Source of the DNA: UBA1014 sp964344035
Lineage (GTDB): Bacteria; SAR324; NAC60-12
NCBI GenBank assembly: GCA_964344035.1
Contig: CAYFLK010000002.1
Location: 62,001 to 126,000 of the forward strand
DNA length: 64,000 nt
Direction of reading: 5' to 3'
Shown: positions 44,264 through 53,159 of the stretch, piece by piece
Position numbering within the stretch: position 1 is the first letter of the stretch
Layout: every line of letters starts with the position of its first letter
Notes under the pieces: model-generated
Told to the model about the DNA's origin: nothing
The model's database searches: none
Seen by the model: only the letters and a program-made list of their open reading frames with translations
Made by a program: the position numbers and the translations under genes

Positions 44264-45544
44264 ATGCAGATTACCGGAATGCACTGGGGTGCCAGGCTTC
44301 TCAAGTACGTGGGGTTCCCGACCTCGGAAGTGTTGGGACCGGAGGCTAGTCCTGATGAGATCAAGGGTCTCATAGACAGGCACGGAGGGGTGTTGGTCAA
44401 ACCGATTTTCAAAGGCGGGGTAGGCAAGAAAGGCAAGGCCGGGCTGATCGGCAAAGCCACCGACGTGGCCACGGCAATGAAGGAGAAGGAGCGTCTTTAT
44501 TTTGCCGAACACAGTCATGACAACACCTACGCCAAGGCTGAAGGGGTTACATTCGAAGGCCTCGTTCCTTCGGATTATGAAATCTACTGTTCCATCACCG
44601 ACAGCACACGGTACCGGGCTCCGGCGATCACCATTACCCACCATGGCGGCATGGACATCGAGGAACTGGGAGAGGACAAGATCGTCAACGTGCCCTTCGA
44701 CTCCCTGACCGGGTTCAAGGGGTTTGTGGTTAACAATTCCCTGCAGCGTATCAATGCTCCGAACGAAATCGTCAGCCCACTGGTGCAGAACCTCCCCAAG
44801 CTGTGGGACCTGTACCACAATTACGGCATGAGCATGCTGGAACTCAACCCGATTCGCATGCTTGACAAAGGAGGCGGAAGGCTGGTGCCGGTGGCCTGCG
44901 ATTTCAAATGCTCGTTTGATACGGACGACCCTAACTGGAAAAGGCTCAACCTGCCCTCCAGCCTGGATGTATCCAGCTATTCTCAGTTTGAAATGGAGGT
45001 GAACCAGCTGCGCACATACCAGGGGCAATCTGATGTGTTTGTCACCAACGAAAGCGGCACAATCACCGCCATGACTTTCGGTGGCGGCGCCAACGCCATG
45101 GTGACTGAGCTGCTTGGGGATCGGGGCACCATCTCATCGGATTTCGGCGGCAATCCCCCCTACCAGAAAATGTTCGACATCAGCCGCATCACCTTCAAAT
45201 ACTGGCTGAAGCGGAGCAACGTGCTTTTCATCATCGGAGGCAAGGCCAACAACACCGATATCTTCGAGACTTTCCGGGCCATGGCTGATGCCTTGCGCGA
45301 ATACTTCAACAATGTGGGGCCTACGCCGCTATACGTGGTCGTTGGGCGTGGAGGACCGAACCTGGTGCGCGGGATGGGTTACATGCGTGATACCCTGGAT
45401 GCATTGGGACTTCCCTACCGCATCTTCGGTCATGACTCTGCCATGAGCTGGGTTGTGAACTACGCGATGAAGATCGACGACTGGATGGCTAACGGAGGCC
45501 ACGCGGAGATTGCCGGAATCCTTGGGATAAATGAAGAGCAGTGA
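44264..45544 (+). CDS. ATP-citrate lyase-like small subunit (ATP-grasp/CoA-ligase type)
   Basis: The 426-residue protein corresponds to the N-terminal part of ATP-citrate lyase. An ATP-grasp domain comes first (VGFPTSEVLG, LVKPIFKGGVGKKGKAGLIG, THHGGMDIEELGEDKIVNV, MLELNPIRM). Then comes the citryl-binding domain with ITAMTFGGGANAMVTELL, LFIIGGKANNTDIFETFRAM, VVGRGGPNLVRGMGYM and YRIFGHDSAMSW, which align block by block with the eukaryotic enzyme. It would activate a tricarboxylic or related acid with ATP. The large subunit starts 12 bases after its stop. It follows the SuyAB-TauE genes after 242 bp and may be a separate unit. Confidence 0.8.
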   Translation: MQITGMHWGARLLKYVGFPTSEVLGPEASPDEIKGLIDRHGGVLVKPIFKGGVGKKGKAGLIGKATDVATAMKEKERLYFAEHSHDNTYAKAEGVTFEGLVPSDYEIYCSITDSTRYRAPAITITHHGGMDIEELGEDKIVNVPFDSLTGFKGFVVNNSLQRINAPNEIVSPLVQNLPKLWDLYHNYGMSMLELNPIRMLDKGGGRLVPVACDFKCSFDTDDPNWKRLNLPSSLDVSSYSQFEMEVNQLRTYQGQSDVFVTNESGTITAMTFGGGANAMVTELLGDRGTISSDFGGNPPYQKMFDISRITFKYWLKRSNVLFIIGGKANNTDIFETFRAMADALREYFNNVGPTPLYVVVGRGGPNLVRGMGYMRDTLDALGLPYRIFGHDSAMSWVVNYAMKIDDWMANGGHAEIAGILGINEEQ

Positions 45545-45556
45545 GGAAAAATTGAT

Positions 45557-48346
45557 ATGGGCAACTACTGGAGACGAGCAATGAGCACTGGTTTTGAACT
45601 GAATCGCGGATACAACATCCATCCCCGCGGAGTTGATGCTTTTTCAGATTATTTCGTGGGCATCAGTTCACTGGCATCCGTTGCCACCAAAAACGACAGG
45701 GTGTGTGTGCTCAATATACTGGGCGGTGAGAGCCGCTCGGTGACTCCCACCAGTCACGCGTATTCAGGCGGCAACGTTGTCTGCGGCACCCAGCCCGGGA
45801 GATCAGGTTCAAAACTTAAAACCACGGGGGGTGACATACCGGTTTACAACAACGTGGTAGAAGCGCTGGGGGCCGGTCACAGGTTCAACACCGCGGTGGT
45901 TTACGTGCCTCCTGCCGGAGTAAAGGATGCGGTGATCGAAGCGGTGCGTGTCAACCCCGAGATTCTCAAGGTGGTGATTGTCACAGAAAAGGTGCCCCTC
46001 AGGGATGCCCGCATCATCCGCTCATATTGCCAGCAGCGAGGTGTGGACGTCTTCGGCGCAAACTGCCTGGGGGTTGCTGATGCACATAACAAGGTGCGCA
46101 TCGGGGGCGCCCTTGGCGGAAGCAAGCCGGAGGAATCGCTGGTGCCGGGTTCAGTGGCCGTGTATTCCAACTCCGGCAATTTCACCACCACAATCGCCGT
46201 CTACCTGCTTACTAGGGGCTGGGGAACCACTACCTCTGTATCTTCCGGTAAGGACGTATACATCCATTACGCCGCACCGGAGTTCGTTCATGCCTTTCAC
46301 AACGACGCCCGCTCCAAGGCGGCGGTTATTTATATCGAACCGGGAGGCTATTATGAAGCGGATATCAACTTTCACAAGCCGGTAGTAGCATGCGTGGTAG
46401 GCCGCTGGAAGGCAAAACTTACCAGGGCCTGCGGCCATGCCGGGGCAATCGCCGGTTCCGGGGACAGTGCTGAATCCAAGGAGAGGTGGTTCATGGATAA
46501 ATTTGGCGTGGATGACATCTACACTCCGGAGAATCCCGTCTATTCAGCCAGGGGCGCGGTGGTGACCAACATCGCCCACGTGCCTGAGGCTTTGACTGCG
46601 GTGATGGAGGCAAACGGCGCAAAGTCAGACTTTGCCCCTAAAGGGGATCTCTCACTCAAGTGCTGGTTCACCAACGACCAGGGAATTCTGCTTCCGGAAG
46701 AACTGGCAATCCCCGTAGTTGAAGCGGTTCAGCCTTATGGCGAGCACATCGATATACTGAACGAGCAGGTGGGCCTGATCCAGCCTCGTCAAACCCTTAA
46801 GGATGCCTCCGGGGCCACGATGATGGATCCCAAGAGCCAGGTGACCCGGATTCACGGGGTGAGTGTGTTGGATTCCACCGCAAAGAGTTTCGAGGAAAAC
46901 CTGGTTCATGCTCTGCTGCGCAGCTATCCGGACGAATCCGGGCGCGAAATGACAAACGTTGTATTAAACGCATATGTCAATCAGGTTTACTCTCAGGGGC
47001 TCCTTGCCGCTGATGCAGCACGCAAGTCGGGAAACAGCCCAAACACAGCCCTCGCTGCCGCTGTGGCAGGGGTAGGTCCGGATATGTTAAAACCCGCGCA
47101 GTCGGCAATCCGCACCCTGGTGGAATTGTTCAAAGATACGGTTCTTCGCAATCCGGGCGAAACCGGGTTCGATTTTTCAACCCAGTTTAAAGCAGCGTTG
47201 AAAGGAAAAGCAGCGGAGGACCTGGTGACCAAGGATGAAGCAAATCTGGGACAAACCATGCTCGATGCCATGGCGGCACGTGGGGTTCAATCGGTTTTCA
47301 TTGATTTTTTGAATGCCTGGGCTGAAGAGACCGGACACGCCATAAGCGCTCACGCGGTAATGGGTGCGGTTGCGTGCCACTTGGCATGGAACGGCCTGAT
47401 GTACAAGCGGTTGTCATTGAACTCACTTTACAACTTGCCCTGGCATTTACGGGTTTTCAGTGTGCTGATTGGGGCATCGGTGGAAAAGGACCGGCAGGGG
47501 GAGGAACACTTCTGCGGAGTTTCCACAAGTGAATTGCTGGGCGAATGGAGTTTCACGGAAACCGCATACCTGGCACTGCTTGACGCAAGACCGACGACCG
47601 AGGAACTTTTCACTCTACAAATTATCCTGGGCATGGTGATTTCCAACGGCCCGGGGACTATCTCCGCTCAGGGAGCCAAGGGAGCGGTCAGCGCCGACGG
47701 GCCTGAAGCGCCGGGACGGGTGCAGATCAACAAGGGCTACATCGGTTTCCTGTCACACACCGGATATGCCCACGGCGGCAATGGCTACGAGGCCATGACT
47801 TTCCTGATGGAGCGCTTCAGAGAGGTTGGTCTGGTCGATCCCGGGGCTGAAGATCACGGGCTAGACCTGGCGCAGATGGCGCTCGATTACGCAAAAGAAT
47901 ACAAAAAGTACAAGGTCCGGGCGAAGGCGGAAGGGGAACTCTCGTACTGGAAAATCCCATGCATCAGCCACCCGGTTTTTAAAGGCAAAAAGGTGAACCA
48001 CGATCCCCGGGAAGTTTTTGTCAACAACCTGCTTTCTCAACGCGGACAGTACAATGCTTTCCTTGAGTTTTACCACGAGTTGGTTGAAGCGCTTTTCAAG
48101 ACCGGGGTCAGTAATAATGTATACTGTGTCAACGTTGATGCGGTAATCGCGGTGTTGTTGCTGAAGATGTTGTGGAAACCATACCAGGATGGCGAGATTT
48201 CCGAAAAAGCGCTGGAAAACGCGGCTTTCACCGTGTTTCTATTCGGACGGATGATCGGAAGTTCCGCGGAGATTGATGATCACATCAACCGGGGCAGAAA
48301 TATGGATACCCGGACTCCATCAAGCAAATGTCGATTCGTGGGGTAA
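45557..48346 (+). CDS. ATP-citrate lyase-like large subunit, oversized with altered citrate-synthase motifs
   Basis: The 929-residue protein starts with a CoA-binding domain and a CoA-ligase domain whose phosphohistidine is H294 in ACGHAGAIAGSG. The C-terminal part resembles the citrate-synthase homology domain (GMVISNGPGTISAQGAKGAV, CISHPVFKGKKVNHDPRE, NVDAVIAVLLLKMLW). Bacterial AclA proteins have about 600 residues; here about 300 additional residues separate the ligase and synthase parts. The usual GHR motif reads SHP (H805-P806), so the substrate-binding arginine is missing. It ends GRNMDTRTPSSKCRFVG, where the usual PWDD-type end is absent. It would form citryl-CoA-like intermediates and cleave them, but citrate may not be the true substrate. 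Confidence 0.75.
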   Translation: MGNYWRRAMSTGFELNRGYNIHPRGVDAFSDYFVGISSLASVATKNDRVCVLNILGGESRSVTPTSHAYSGGNVVCGTQPGRSGSKLKTTGGDIPVYNNVVEALGAGHRFNTAVVYVPPAGVKDAVIEAVRVNPEILKVVIVTEKVPLRDARIIRSYCQQRGVDVFGANCLGVADAHNKVRIGGALGGSKPEESLVPGSVAVYSNSGNFTTTIAVYLLTRGWGTTTSVSSGKDVYIHYAAPEFVHAFHNDARSKAAVIYIEPGGYYEADINFHKPVVACVVGRWKAKLTRACGHAGAIAGSGDSAESKERWFMDKFGVDDIYTPENPVYSARGAVVTNIAHVPEALTAVMEANGAKSDFAPKGDLSLKCWFTNDQGILLPEELAIPVVEAVQPYGEHIDILNEQVGLIQPRQTLKDASGATMMDPKSQVTRIHGVSVLDSTAKSFEENLVHALLRSYPDESGREMTNVVLNAYVNQVYSQGLLAADAARKSGNSPNTALAAAVAGVGPDMLKPAQSAIRTLVELFKDTVLRNPGETGFDFSTQFKAALKGKAAEDLVTKDEANLGQTMLDAMAARGVQSVFIDFLNAWAEETGHAISAHAVMGAVACHLAWNGLMYKRLSLNSLYNLPWHLRVFSVLIGASVEKDRQGEEHFCGVSTSELLGEWSFTETAYLALLDARPTTEELFTLQIILGMVISNGPGTISAQGAKGAVSADGPEAPGRVQINKGYIGFLSHTGYAHGGNGYEAMTFLMERFREVGLVDPGAEDHGLDLAQMALDYAKEYKKYKVRAKAEGELSYWKIPCISHPVFKGKKVNHDPREVFVNNLLSQRGQYNAFLEFYHELVEALFKTGVSNNVYCVNVDAVIAVLLLKMLWKPYQDGEISEKALENAAFTVFLFGRMIGSSAEIDDHINRGRNMDTRTPSSKCRFVG

Positions 48347-48743
48347 TACGTGAAAAGGTGACGAAACGGAGGATTTTATTTTTGTACAGACAAATAAAGG
48401 GAGATAATATATGATATTATTCATCGCATTAAATCAGTTAAGTATCAGATCATTTGCTTGACATTCAGGCATTCCTTGCCTAGTATCTTGCCCACTCGCC
48501 CAAATTAATTCGCCCGCTTAAAAACACCCTGTCATGCAGTGTGCCCTGTTTCCATGAGGACAAGGCAGGGTTCCACAGATTCTAAGTTTCCCCGTGAAGA
48601 CATGGGGAGAAGCGACTTTTCACAACAAAAATATTTAAAGTGCGATGAACCTGTCATGCCGAAGGCTCATCCCGGGGATCAAGATGAAGATAATGAAATT
48701 CTGTGTTTTTACATATCAAACTAATGTTTGCAGGTAGTTTCTG
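48347..48743. other. Upstream region of the frd operon
   Basis: This 397-bp stretch separates the ATP-citrate-lyase-like gene from frdA. It contains the promoter at 48458-48486 and a long untranslated leader of about 250 bases. A short open frame inside the leader lacks support, so I list none. Confidence 0.5.
48458..48486 (+). promoter_or_regulatory. Sigma70 promoter of the fumarate reductase operon
   Basis: TTGACA (48458-48463) and TAGTAT (48481-48486) are separated by exactly 17 bp, close to consensus. Transcription would begin about 250 bp before frdA, leaving a long leader. Confidence 0.65.
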
Positions 48744-50504
48744 ATGGCTCTTCAGTATGATGTCGTGATTGTGGGAGGAGGAGGCGCCGGATTAAGAGCG
48801 GCCATCGCAATCGCCGAAACAAACGCGGATCTGCAAATCGCGTTGGTGAGCAAGGTTTATCCGATGCGGAGCCATACGGTTGCTGCCGAGGGTGGCGCCG
48901 CGGCAGTTATAAAAGGCAACGACAGTTTCGAAGATCACTGTAAGGACACCATTGTTGGAGGTGACTGGTTGGGTGATCAGGATGCGGTGGAACTGCTGGT
49001 GAGGGAAGCGCCTAACGAACTGATACAGATGGAACACTGGGGCTGCCCGTGGTCCAGAGAACCTGACGGTACGGTTGCTGTGCGCCCGTTTGGTGGAATG
49101 CTGATTGACCGAACCTGGTTTGCCGCGGACAAAACCGGTTTTCACCTGCTCCACACGCTTTTCCAGACTTCATTGAAATACAAAAATATCGTCCGTCATG
49201 TCGAATGGTTTGCCACCAAAATTCTGGTTGAAGACGGGAGATGCCATGGAGTGACTGCGATTGAACTGCGTTCCGGTACCCTGGAGGTGATTGCCGCAAA
49301 AGCGGTTATCATGTGTACCGGAGGCGCCGGACGTGTTTTCGCCTTCACTACCAACGGAGAGACAAAGACAGGCGACGGAATGGCAATGTGCTACCGGGCC
49401 GGGATTCCCTTGAAGGACATGGAATTCGTTCAGTACCATCCCACCGGGCTGCCGGGATCAGGAATCTTGATTACAGAGGCGGCGCGGGGAGAGGGGGGCA
49501 TCATTGTCAACAAAAACGGGTACCGGTATCTCCAGGACTATGACTTGGGCAAGCCTCATGACCTTGACGATCCCCTGCATCCCGTCCACAAAAGCATGGA
49601 ATTGGGGCCCAGGGACAGGTTAAGCCAGGCATTCATCAAGGAACAGGAAAAAGGAAACACAATCCCCGGGCCATTCGGAGACGTCGTACACCTGGATATA
49701 AGGCATTTGGGCGAGAAGAAAATTGACAGGAAACTCCCATTTGTCAGGGAACTGGCAACAAAATACATGGGAACAGACCCTGTTTACGAACCAATCCCTG
49801 TGCGTCCGGTTGTACACTACATGATGGGTGGAATCGATACAGATAAAGATGGTGGCACCATGCTGCCGGGACTTTTTGCGGCGGGTGAATGTGCCTGTGT
49901 ATCGGTTAACGGAGCCAACCGCCTGGGGTCGAATTCACTTGCTGAAATCCTGGTCTATGGCGCCCGTGCAGGGAGAGCGGCGGCGGCCTTTGCCACCAAA
50001 CATCCCCATGTTAATGTAGATGCCCTGGAAAAACAGGGGGCTGATGAACACGATAGAATCATCCGTGATTTCCTGCATGAAGAGGGCGGAACCGAACGGG
50101 TCTCCAACCTCCGCAATGAAATGCATCATATCATGGAACAGAGTGTGGGTATTTTCCGGTCAGAGGCGAGTATGAAGGAAGCCGGCAACAAGATCGAGGA
50201 AGTTAAAGACCGGTTTTCTTCAATCCACATCGAGGATAAAAGTCTGCATTTCAACACTGAACTACTTTTGGCTTTGGAACTGGAATACATGATCGATGTG
50301 GCCGAAGCAATCATTTTCAGCGCGTTGGCAAGGAAGGAAAGTCGGGGTTCACACCAGCGCACAGACTTTCCTGTCCGGGATGATGAGAATTTTCTGTGCC
50401 ACACACTTGCTTACCGAACCGAAGCCGGCAGCCGCATCGAATACAAGGACGTCGTTATTACTCAATGGCCGCCGGGAGAACGAGTTTACGGATTAGAGGA
50501 GTGA
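48744..50504 (+). CDS. frdA: Fumarate reductase flavoprotein subunit
   Basis: The 586-residue subunit reduces fumarate to succinate at the cytoplasmic face of the membrane. The FAD fold begins YDVVIVGGGGAGLRAAIAIA, and the covalent-FAD histidine is in MRSHTVAAEGGAAAV. The blocks GGDWLGDQDAVELLVREAPN, WGCPWSREPDGTVAVRPFGG, EFVQYHPTGLPGSGILITEA and VVHYMMGGIDTDKDGG match E. coli FrdA closely. The gene leads a complete frdABCD operon and is followed by frdB after two bases. The type is menaquinol-dependent in relatives, so low-potential quinones are expected. It can also run as a succinate oxidase. Confidence 0.96.
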   Translation: MALQYDVVIVGGGGAGLRAAIAIAETNADLQIALVSKVYPMRSHTVAAEGGAAAVIKGNDSFEDHCKDTIVGGDWLGDQDAVELLVREAPNELIQMEHWGCPWSREPDGTVAVRPFGGMLIDRTWFAADKTGFHLLHTLFQTSLKYKNIVRHVEWFATKILVEDGRCHGVTAIELRSGTLEVIAAKAVIMCTGGAGRVFAFTTNGETKTGDGMAMCYRAGIPLKDMEFVQYHPTGLPGSGILITEAARGEGGIIVNKNGYRYLQDYDLGKPHDLDDPLHPVHKSMELGPRDRLSQAFIKEQEKGNTIPGPFGDVVHLDIRHLGEKKIDRKLPFVRELATKYMGTDPVYEPIPVRPVVHYMMGGIDTDKDGGTMLPGLFAAGECACVSVNGANRLGSNSLAEILVYGARAGRAAAAFATKHPHVNVDALEKQGADEHDRIIRDFLHEEGGTERVSNLRNEMHHIMEQSVGIFRSEASMKEAGNKIEEVKDRFSSIHIEDKSLHFNTELLLALELEYMIDVAEAIIFSALARKESRGSHQRTDFPVRDDENFLCHTLAYRTEAGSRIEYKDVVITQWPPGERVYGLEE

Positions 50505-50506
50505 AG

Positions 50507-51259
50507 TTGTCTGAAACAGTTGAAATTGAAATTTTCCGGTTCCGTCCGGAAAAGGAAAACGAACCTTTTTTCCAGAGTTATGAAGTTCCCTACAGGGAAG
50601 ACTGGGTGGTTCTCGATGCCATTAACTACATCAAGGATGAACTTGACGGCACCCTGTCATACCGCTGGTCATGCCGGATGGGGGTCTGTGGAAGTTGCGG
50701 AATGATGGTCAACGGCGTGCCTAAACTGACCTGCTCGGCTTTTCTGAAAGACTATTCATCCCGGAAAATTCGTGTTGAGCCCTTGCATGGATTCCCGGTG
50801 GAACGCGACCTTATCTTCGAGATGCACGACTTCGTGGATAAACTGACCGAAGTCAAACCTTTTATTATCAGAAAAAAAGGTGAGGAAAAACCAGTTGAAG
50901 AAGGTGAATATCTCCAGTCACCATCACAACTGGCTCATTTTAAACAGTACACCCTGTGCATCAATTGTATGCTCTGCTACGCGGCGTGTCCCATATATGC
51001 GATGAACTCAAGCTATGTAGGACCCGCTGCAATCGCTCTGGCTCAGCGTTACAATCTTGATTCACGGGACCAGGGGCGTAAACATCGCAAGGAAGTGATT
51101 GACAGTCACAAGGGGATTTGGGAATGCACCTTTGTCGGCGAATGCAGCGCGGTGTGTCCTGAAGGAGTAGACCCTGCGGCTGCGATTCAGCGGGCAAAGG
51201 TGTCCAGCACCCTGGACTGGTTCAAGGAAACGATGATCCCATGGAGCAAGACAGAATGA
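50507..51259 (+). CDS. frdB: Fumarate reductase iron-sulfur subunit
   Basis: The 250-residue subunit carries three clusters: 2Fe-2S in CRMGVCGSCGMMVNGVPKLT, 4Fe-4S in CINCMLCYAACP, and 3Fe-4S in CTFVGECSAVCPEGVDPAAA. The open frame extends upstream to 50396 inside frdA. The best start is TTG at 50507 (reading MSETVEIEIFRF), because AGAGGA lies six bases before it; the GTG at 50501 has no room for a ribosome-binding site. Length then agrees with E. coli FrdB (244). Its last codons overlap the frdC start (ATGA). Confidence 0.96.
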   Translation: MSETVEIEIFRFRPEKENEPFFQSYEVPYREDWVVLDAINYIKDELDGTLSYRWSCRMGVCGSCGMMVNGVPKLTCSAFLKDYSSRKIRVEPLHGFPVERDLIFEMHDFVDKLTEVKPFIIRKKGEEKPVEEGEYLQSPSQLAHFKQYTLCINCMLCYAACPIYAMNSSYVGPAAIALAQRYNLDSRDQGRKHRKEVIDSHKGIWECTFVGECSAVCPEGVDPAAAIQRAKVSSTLDWFKETMIPWSKTE

Positions 51260-51648
51260 CTTCCTACATCAGACCTTATCCAAAAACCTGGTGGCTGGAA
51301 AGAAGACCCTACTTCTTCTTTGTGATCCGCGAATTTACCAGTCTGTTTGTCGCAGGATACTGCCTGTTTCTTCTGGTTTTACTTTTTAAACTGGGAGACA
51401 GCAGGGAACCATATACACAGGTGGTTTCATTTTTACAGTCCCCAGTCATCCTGGTTGTTCATATTATTTTTTTTATTTTTGTATTCTATCATGCCTTCTC
51501 GTGGTTTAACTTAACTCCGAAGATTCTTGTACTCCATTTGGGTGAGGATAGAGTCCCGGAAATTATCATCTCCGGAGCAGTCTATTTAGCCTGGATAGCT
51601 GTATCGATACTAATCTACTGGCTTATATTCGGAGCTTTGTCATGGTGA
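51256..51648 (+). CDS. frdC: Fumarate reductase membrane anchor subunit C
   Basis: The 130-residue anchor starts MTSYIRPYPKTWWLERRPYF, the standard FrdC N-terminus. Three transmembrane helices follow around EFTSLFVAGYCLFLLVLLF, PVILVVHIIFFIFVFYHAFS and YLAWIAVSILIYWLIFG. FrdC binds quinone with FrdD and holds the catalytic pair at the membrane. The ATG overlaps the frdB stop, and the frame's earlier start at 51241 is inside frdB. It overlaps frdD by seven bases. Confidence 0.93.
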   Translation: MTSYIRPYPKTWWLERRPYFFFVIREFTSLFVAGYCLFLLVLLFKLGDSREPYTQVVSFLQSPVILVVHIIFFIFVFYHAFSWFNLTPKILVLHLGEDRVPEIIISGAVYLAWIAVSILIYWLIFGALSW

Positions 51649-51992
51649 AATCCATCAAACCCTTCATGTGGTTTTTGTTTTCCGCGGGAGGTATGATTTC
51701 AGCAATGCTGTTTCCTGTCCTCCTCATCATTACCGGAGTTATTATACCTTATGAATTAACAGGAGAATCAGTTTCTTCTTTGCAAAGAATTCAACATGCT
51801 GTACATAATCCAATTATAAAAACGATAATATTTTTCGTGATTTCACTGCCGTTTTATCACTGGGCGCATCGTTTCCGCTTTACACTGATTGACATGGGCC
51901 TGAAGCCTTTCAGTTTAATGATATCCACAATCTGTTATGGTGGCGCTGTAATCGGCACCATAATGACCGCTTTTATTCTCTGGGGAATATGA
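51642..51992 (+). CDS. frdD: Fumarate reductase membrane anchor subunit D
   Basis: The 116-residue anchor has three helices, beginning KPFMWFLFSAGGMISAMLFP and ending near ICYGGAVIGTIMTAFILWGI. HAVHNPIIKTIIFFVISLPF YHWAHRFR-like residues (split here as in the protein) match the FrdD quinone-site region. With FrdC it completes the haem-free E. coli-type anchor. The gene overlaps frdC and closes the frd operon. Fifty bases later the 68-residue small protein gene begins in the same direction. Confidence 0.92.
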   Translation: MVKSIKPFMWFLFSAGGMISAMLFPVLLIITGVIIPYELTGESVSSLQRIQHAVHNPIIKTIIFFVISLPFYHWAHRFRFTLIDMGLKPFSLMISTICYGGAVIGTIMTAFILWGI

Positions 51993-52042
51993 CCCCTTTC
52001 ACAGTATTGAAAACAAAGTTTTGAAATTAATAAAGGAATAAC

Positions 52043-52249
52043 ATGAATACCTCAAAACATGACACCATCCATCATTTTGCAAACGAATTTGCCTTTGAAA
52101 ACCTCAAAGACAAATCCGGAGTCGAGCAGGCCCACCCGGTACGTGCGCACCGTACCAGGGACGGTCAACTCACGCAGATGCAAAAACAAATCGCCGATTT
52201 GACAAAACGGGTCAAGCAACTGGAACAGATGTTGGAAAAGCAGGGTTGA
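52043..52249 (+). CDS. Small coiled-coil protein of the succinate dehydrogenase region, copy 1
   Basis: The 68-residue product starts MNTSKHDTIHHFANEFAFEN and ends in a heptad-like helix (QMQKQIADLTKRVKQLEQML). The N-terminal half has a conserved histidine cluster (HDTIHHF) and the middle has QAHPVRAHRTRDGQ. There is no membrane helix or signal. AAAGGAA precedes the ATG. The copy at 54454 is 88% identical (60 of 68), and most base changes between them are silent. Both copies precede a haem-type Sdh membrane anchor. A subunit, assembly factor or haem/metal handling partner is likely, but I know of no described family. Confidence 0.8.
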   Translation: MNTSKHDTIHHFANEFAFENLKDKSGVEQAHPVRAHRTRDGQLTQMQKQIADLTKRVKQLEQMLEKQG

Positions 52250-52359
52250 GAAACGTCAACCGGTACCGGCAGCATTAAACCTCGACCACGCTCCCGGCTC
52301 CTTGCCCGGTTTGCAGTGGACTTCCACGTCAAGCACCTTCCCTCATTCAAGAGCCAGCG

Positions 52360-53109
52360 ATGCAACCGGGTATTCCTCATTCTCAAACAGCACCAACCCT
52401 GCTGGATACATCCAGGACGGATGGCTGGTGGATCAGACCGTTTGTTTCCGCGCTTGGGCTGTTTGTATTCATTGGTTATTCCTGCTGGGCGGCTTTCCAG
52501 GGGGATCATTACCAGTGGGGGCCGTATCTTTCTCCGTTCTATACTCCCTTGATAATCGTTGACTGGTGGCCATTTTCTCCCGCATTCCTGATTATATGGG
52601 CACCAGCTGGTTTCCGGATTACTTGTTATTACCAAAGGCAAACATATTACCGCTCTTTATTGCTCTCTCCTCCCGCCTGTTCTGTCGGTGGTGTACGGAA
52701 AAATTACCGCGGTGAGCGTTTCCTGCAGCTGTTCCAGAACTTGCACCGCTATTTTCTCTATCTTGCATTGTTGCTGTGTGTAGTGCTGGGGTATGACGCT
52801 GTGTCTGCTTTCGGTTTCCACGAAGGATTCGGAATCGGCGTTGGTACCGTGGTGCTGAACCTTAACTTTGTGTTCCTTACCGCATTTACATGCGGGTGCG
52901 ATTCACTTAGGCACCTGGTCGGAGGAAATGTCGACTGCTATTCCTGCGCTAAAAATGGGAAACAGCGTTATAGGGCGTGGAAATTTGTCAGCTTGTTCAA
53001 CATCCATCACAACCAGTGGGCGTGGATCAGCCTGTTTTGGGTGGGATTTGCCGATCTCTACATACGCCTCGTATCAATGGGGATTGTTACCGACTTGAGG
53101 ATCATTTGA
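52360..53109 (+). CDS. Sdh1-type succinate dehydrogenase membrane anchor, orphan copy
   Basis: The 249-residue protein has five predicted helices at about 26-46, 72-92, 127-147, 158-180 and 218-238. Conserved elements are FQGDHYQWGPYLSPFYTPLI, QNLHRYFLYLALL (H129), DSLRHLVGGNVDC (H185) and FNIHHNQWAWISLFW (H216/H217), suitable haem ligands. This is the anchor type found with mycobacterial Sdh1-like dehydrogenases, not FrdC/D. It lies after frdABCD and the small protein, with no catalytic subunit behind it. It is very similar to the second copy at 54792, so a recent duplication is evident. It may replace or modulate that anchor. Confidence 0.8.
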   Translation: MQPGIPHSQTAPTLLDTSRTDGWWIRPFVSALGLFVFIGYSCWAAFQGDHYQWGPYLSPFYTPLIIVDWWPFSPAFLIIWAPAGFRITCYYQRQTYYRSLLLSPPACSVGGVRKNYRGERFLQLFQNLHRYFLYLALLLCVVLGYDAVSAFGFHEGFGIGVGTVVLNLNFVFLTAFTCGCDSLRHLVGGNVDCYSCAKNGKQRYRAWKFVSLFNIHHNQWAWISLFWVGFADLYIRLVSMGIVTDLRII

Positions 53110-53159
53110 GTGAAAGCATCAGAAAAACCTGAACATCAAATTTCCGTTGATCGGAAGGT

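Noticed and set aside
48539..48724. Small leader peptide ahead of frdA
   Set aside because: The frame is open but has no ribosome-binding site or attenuator-like residues, so it is treated as leader RNA.
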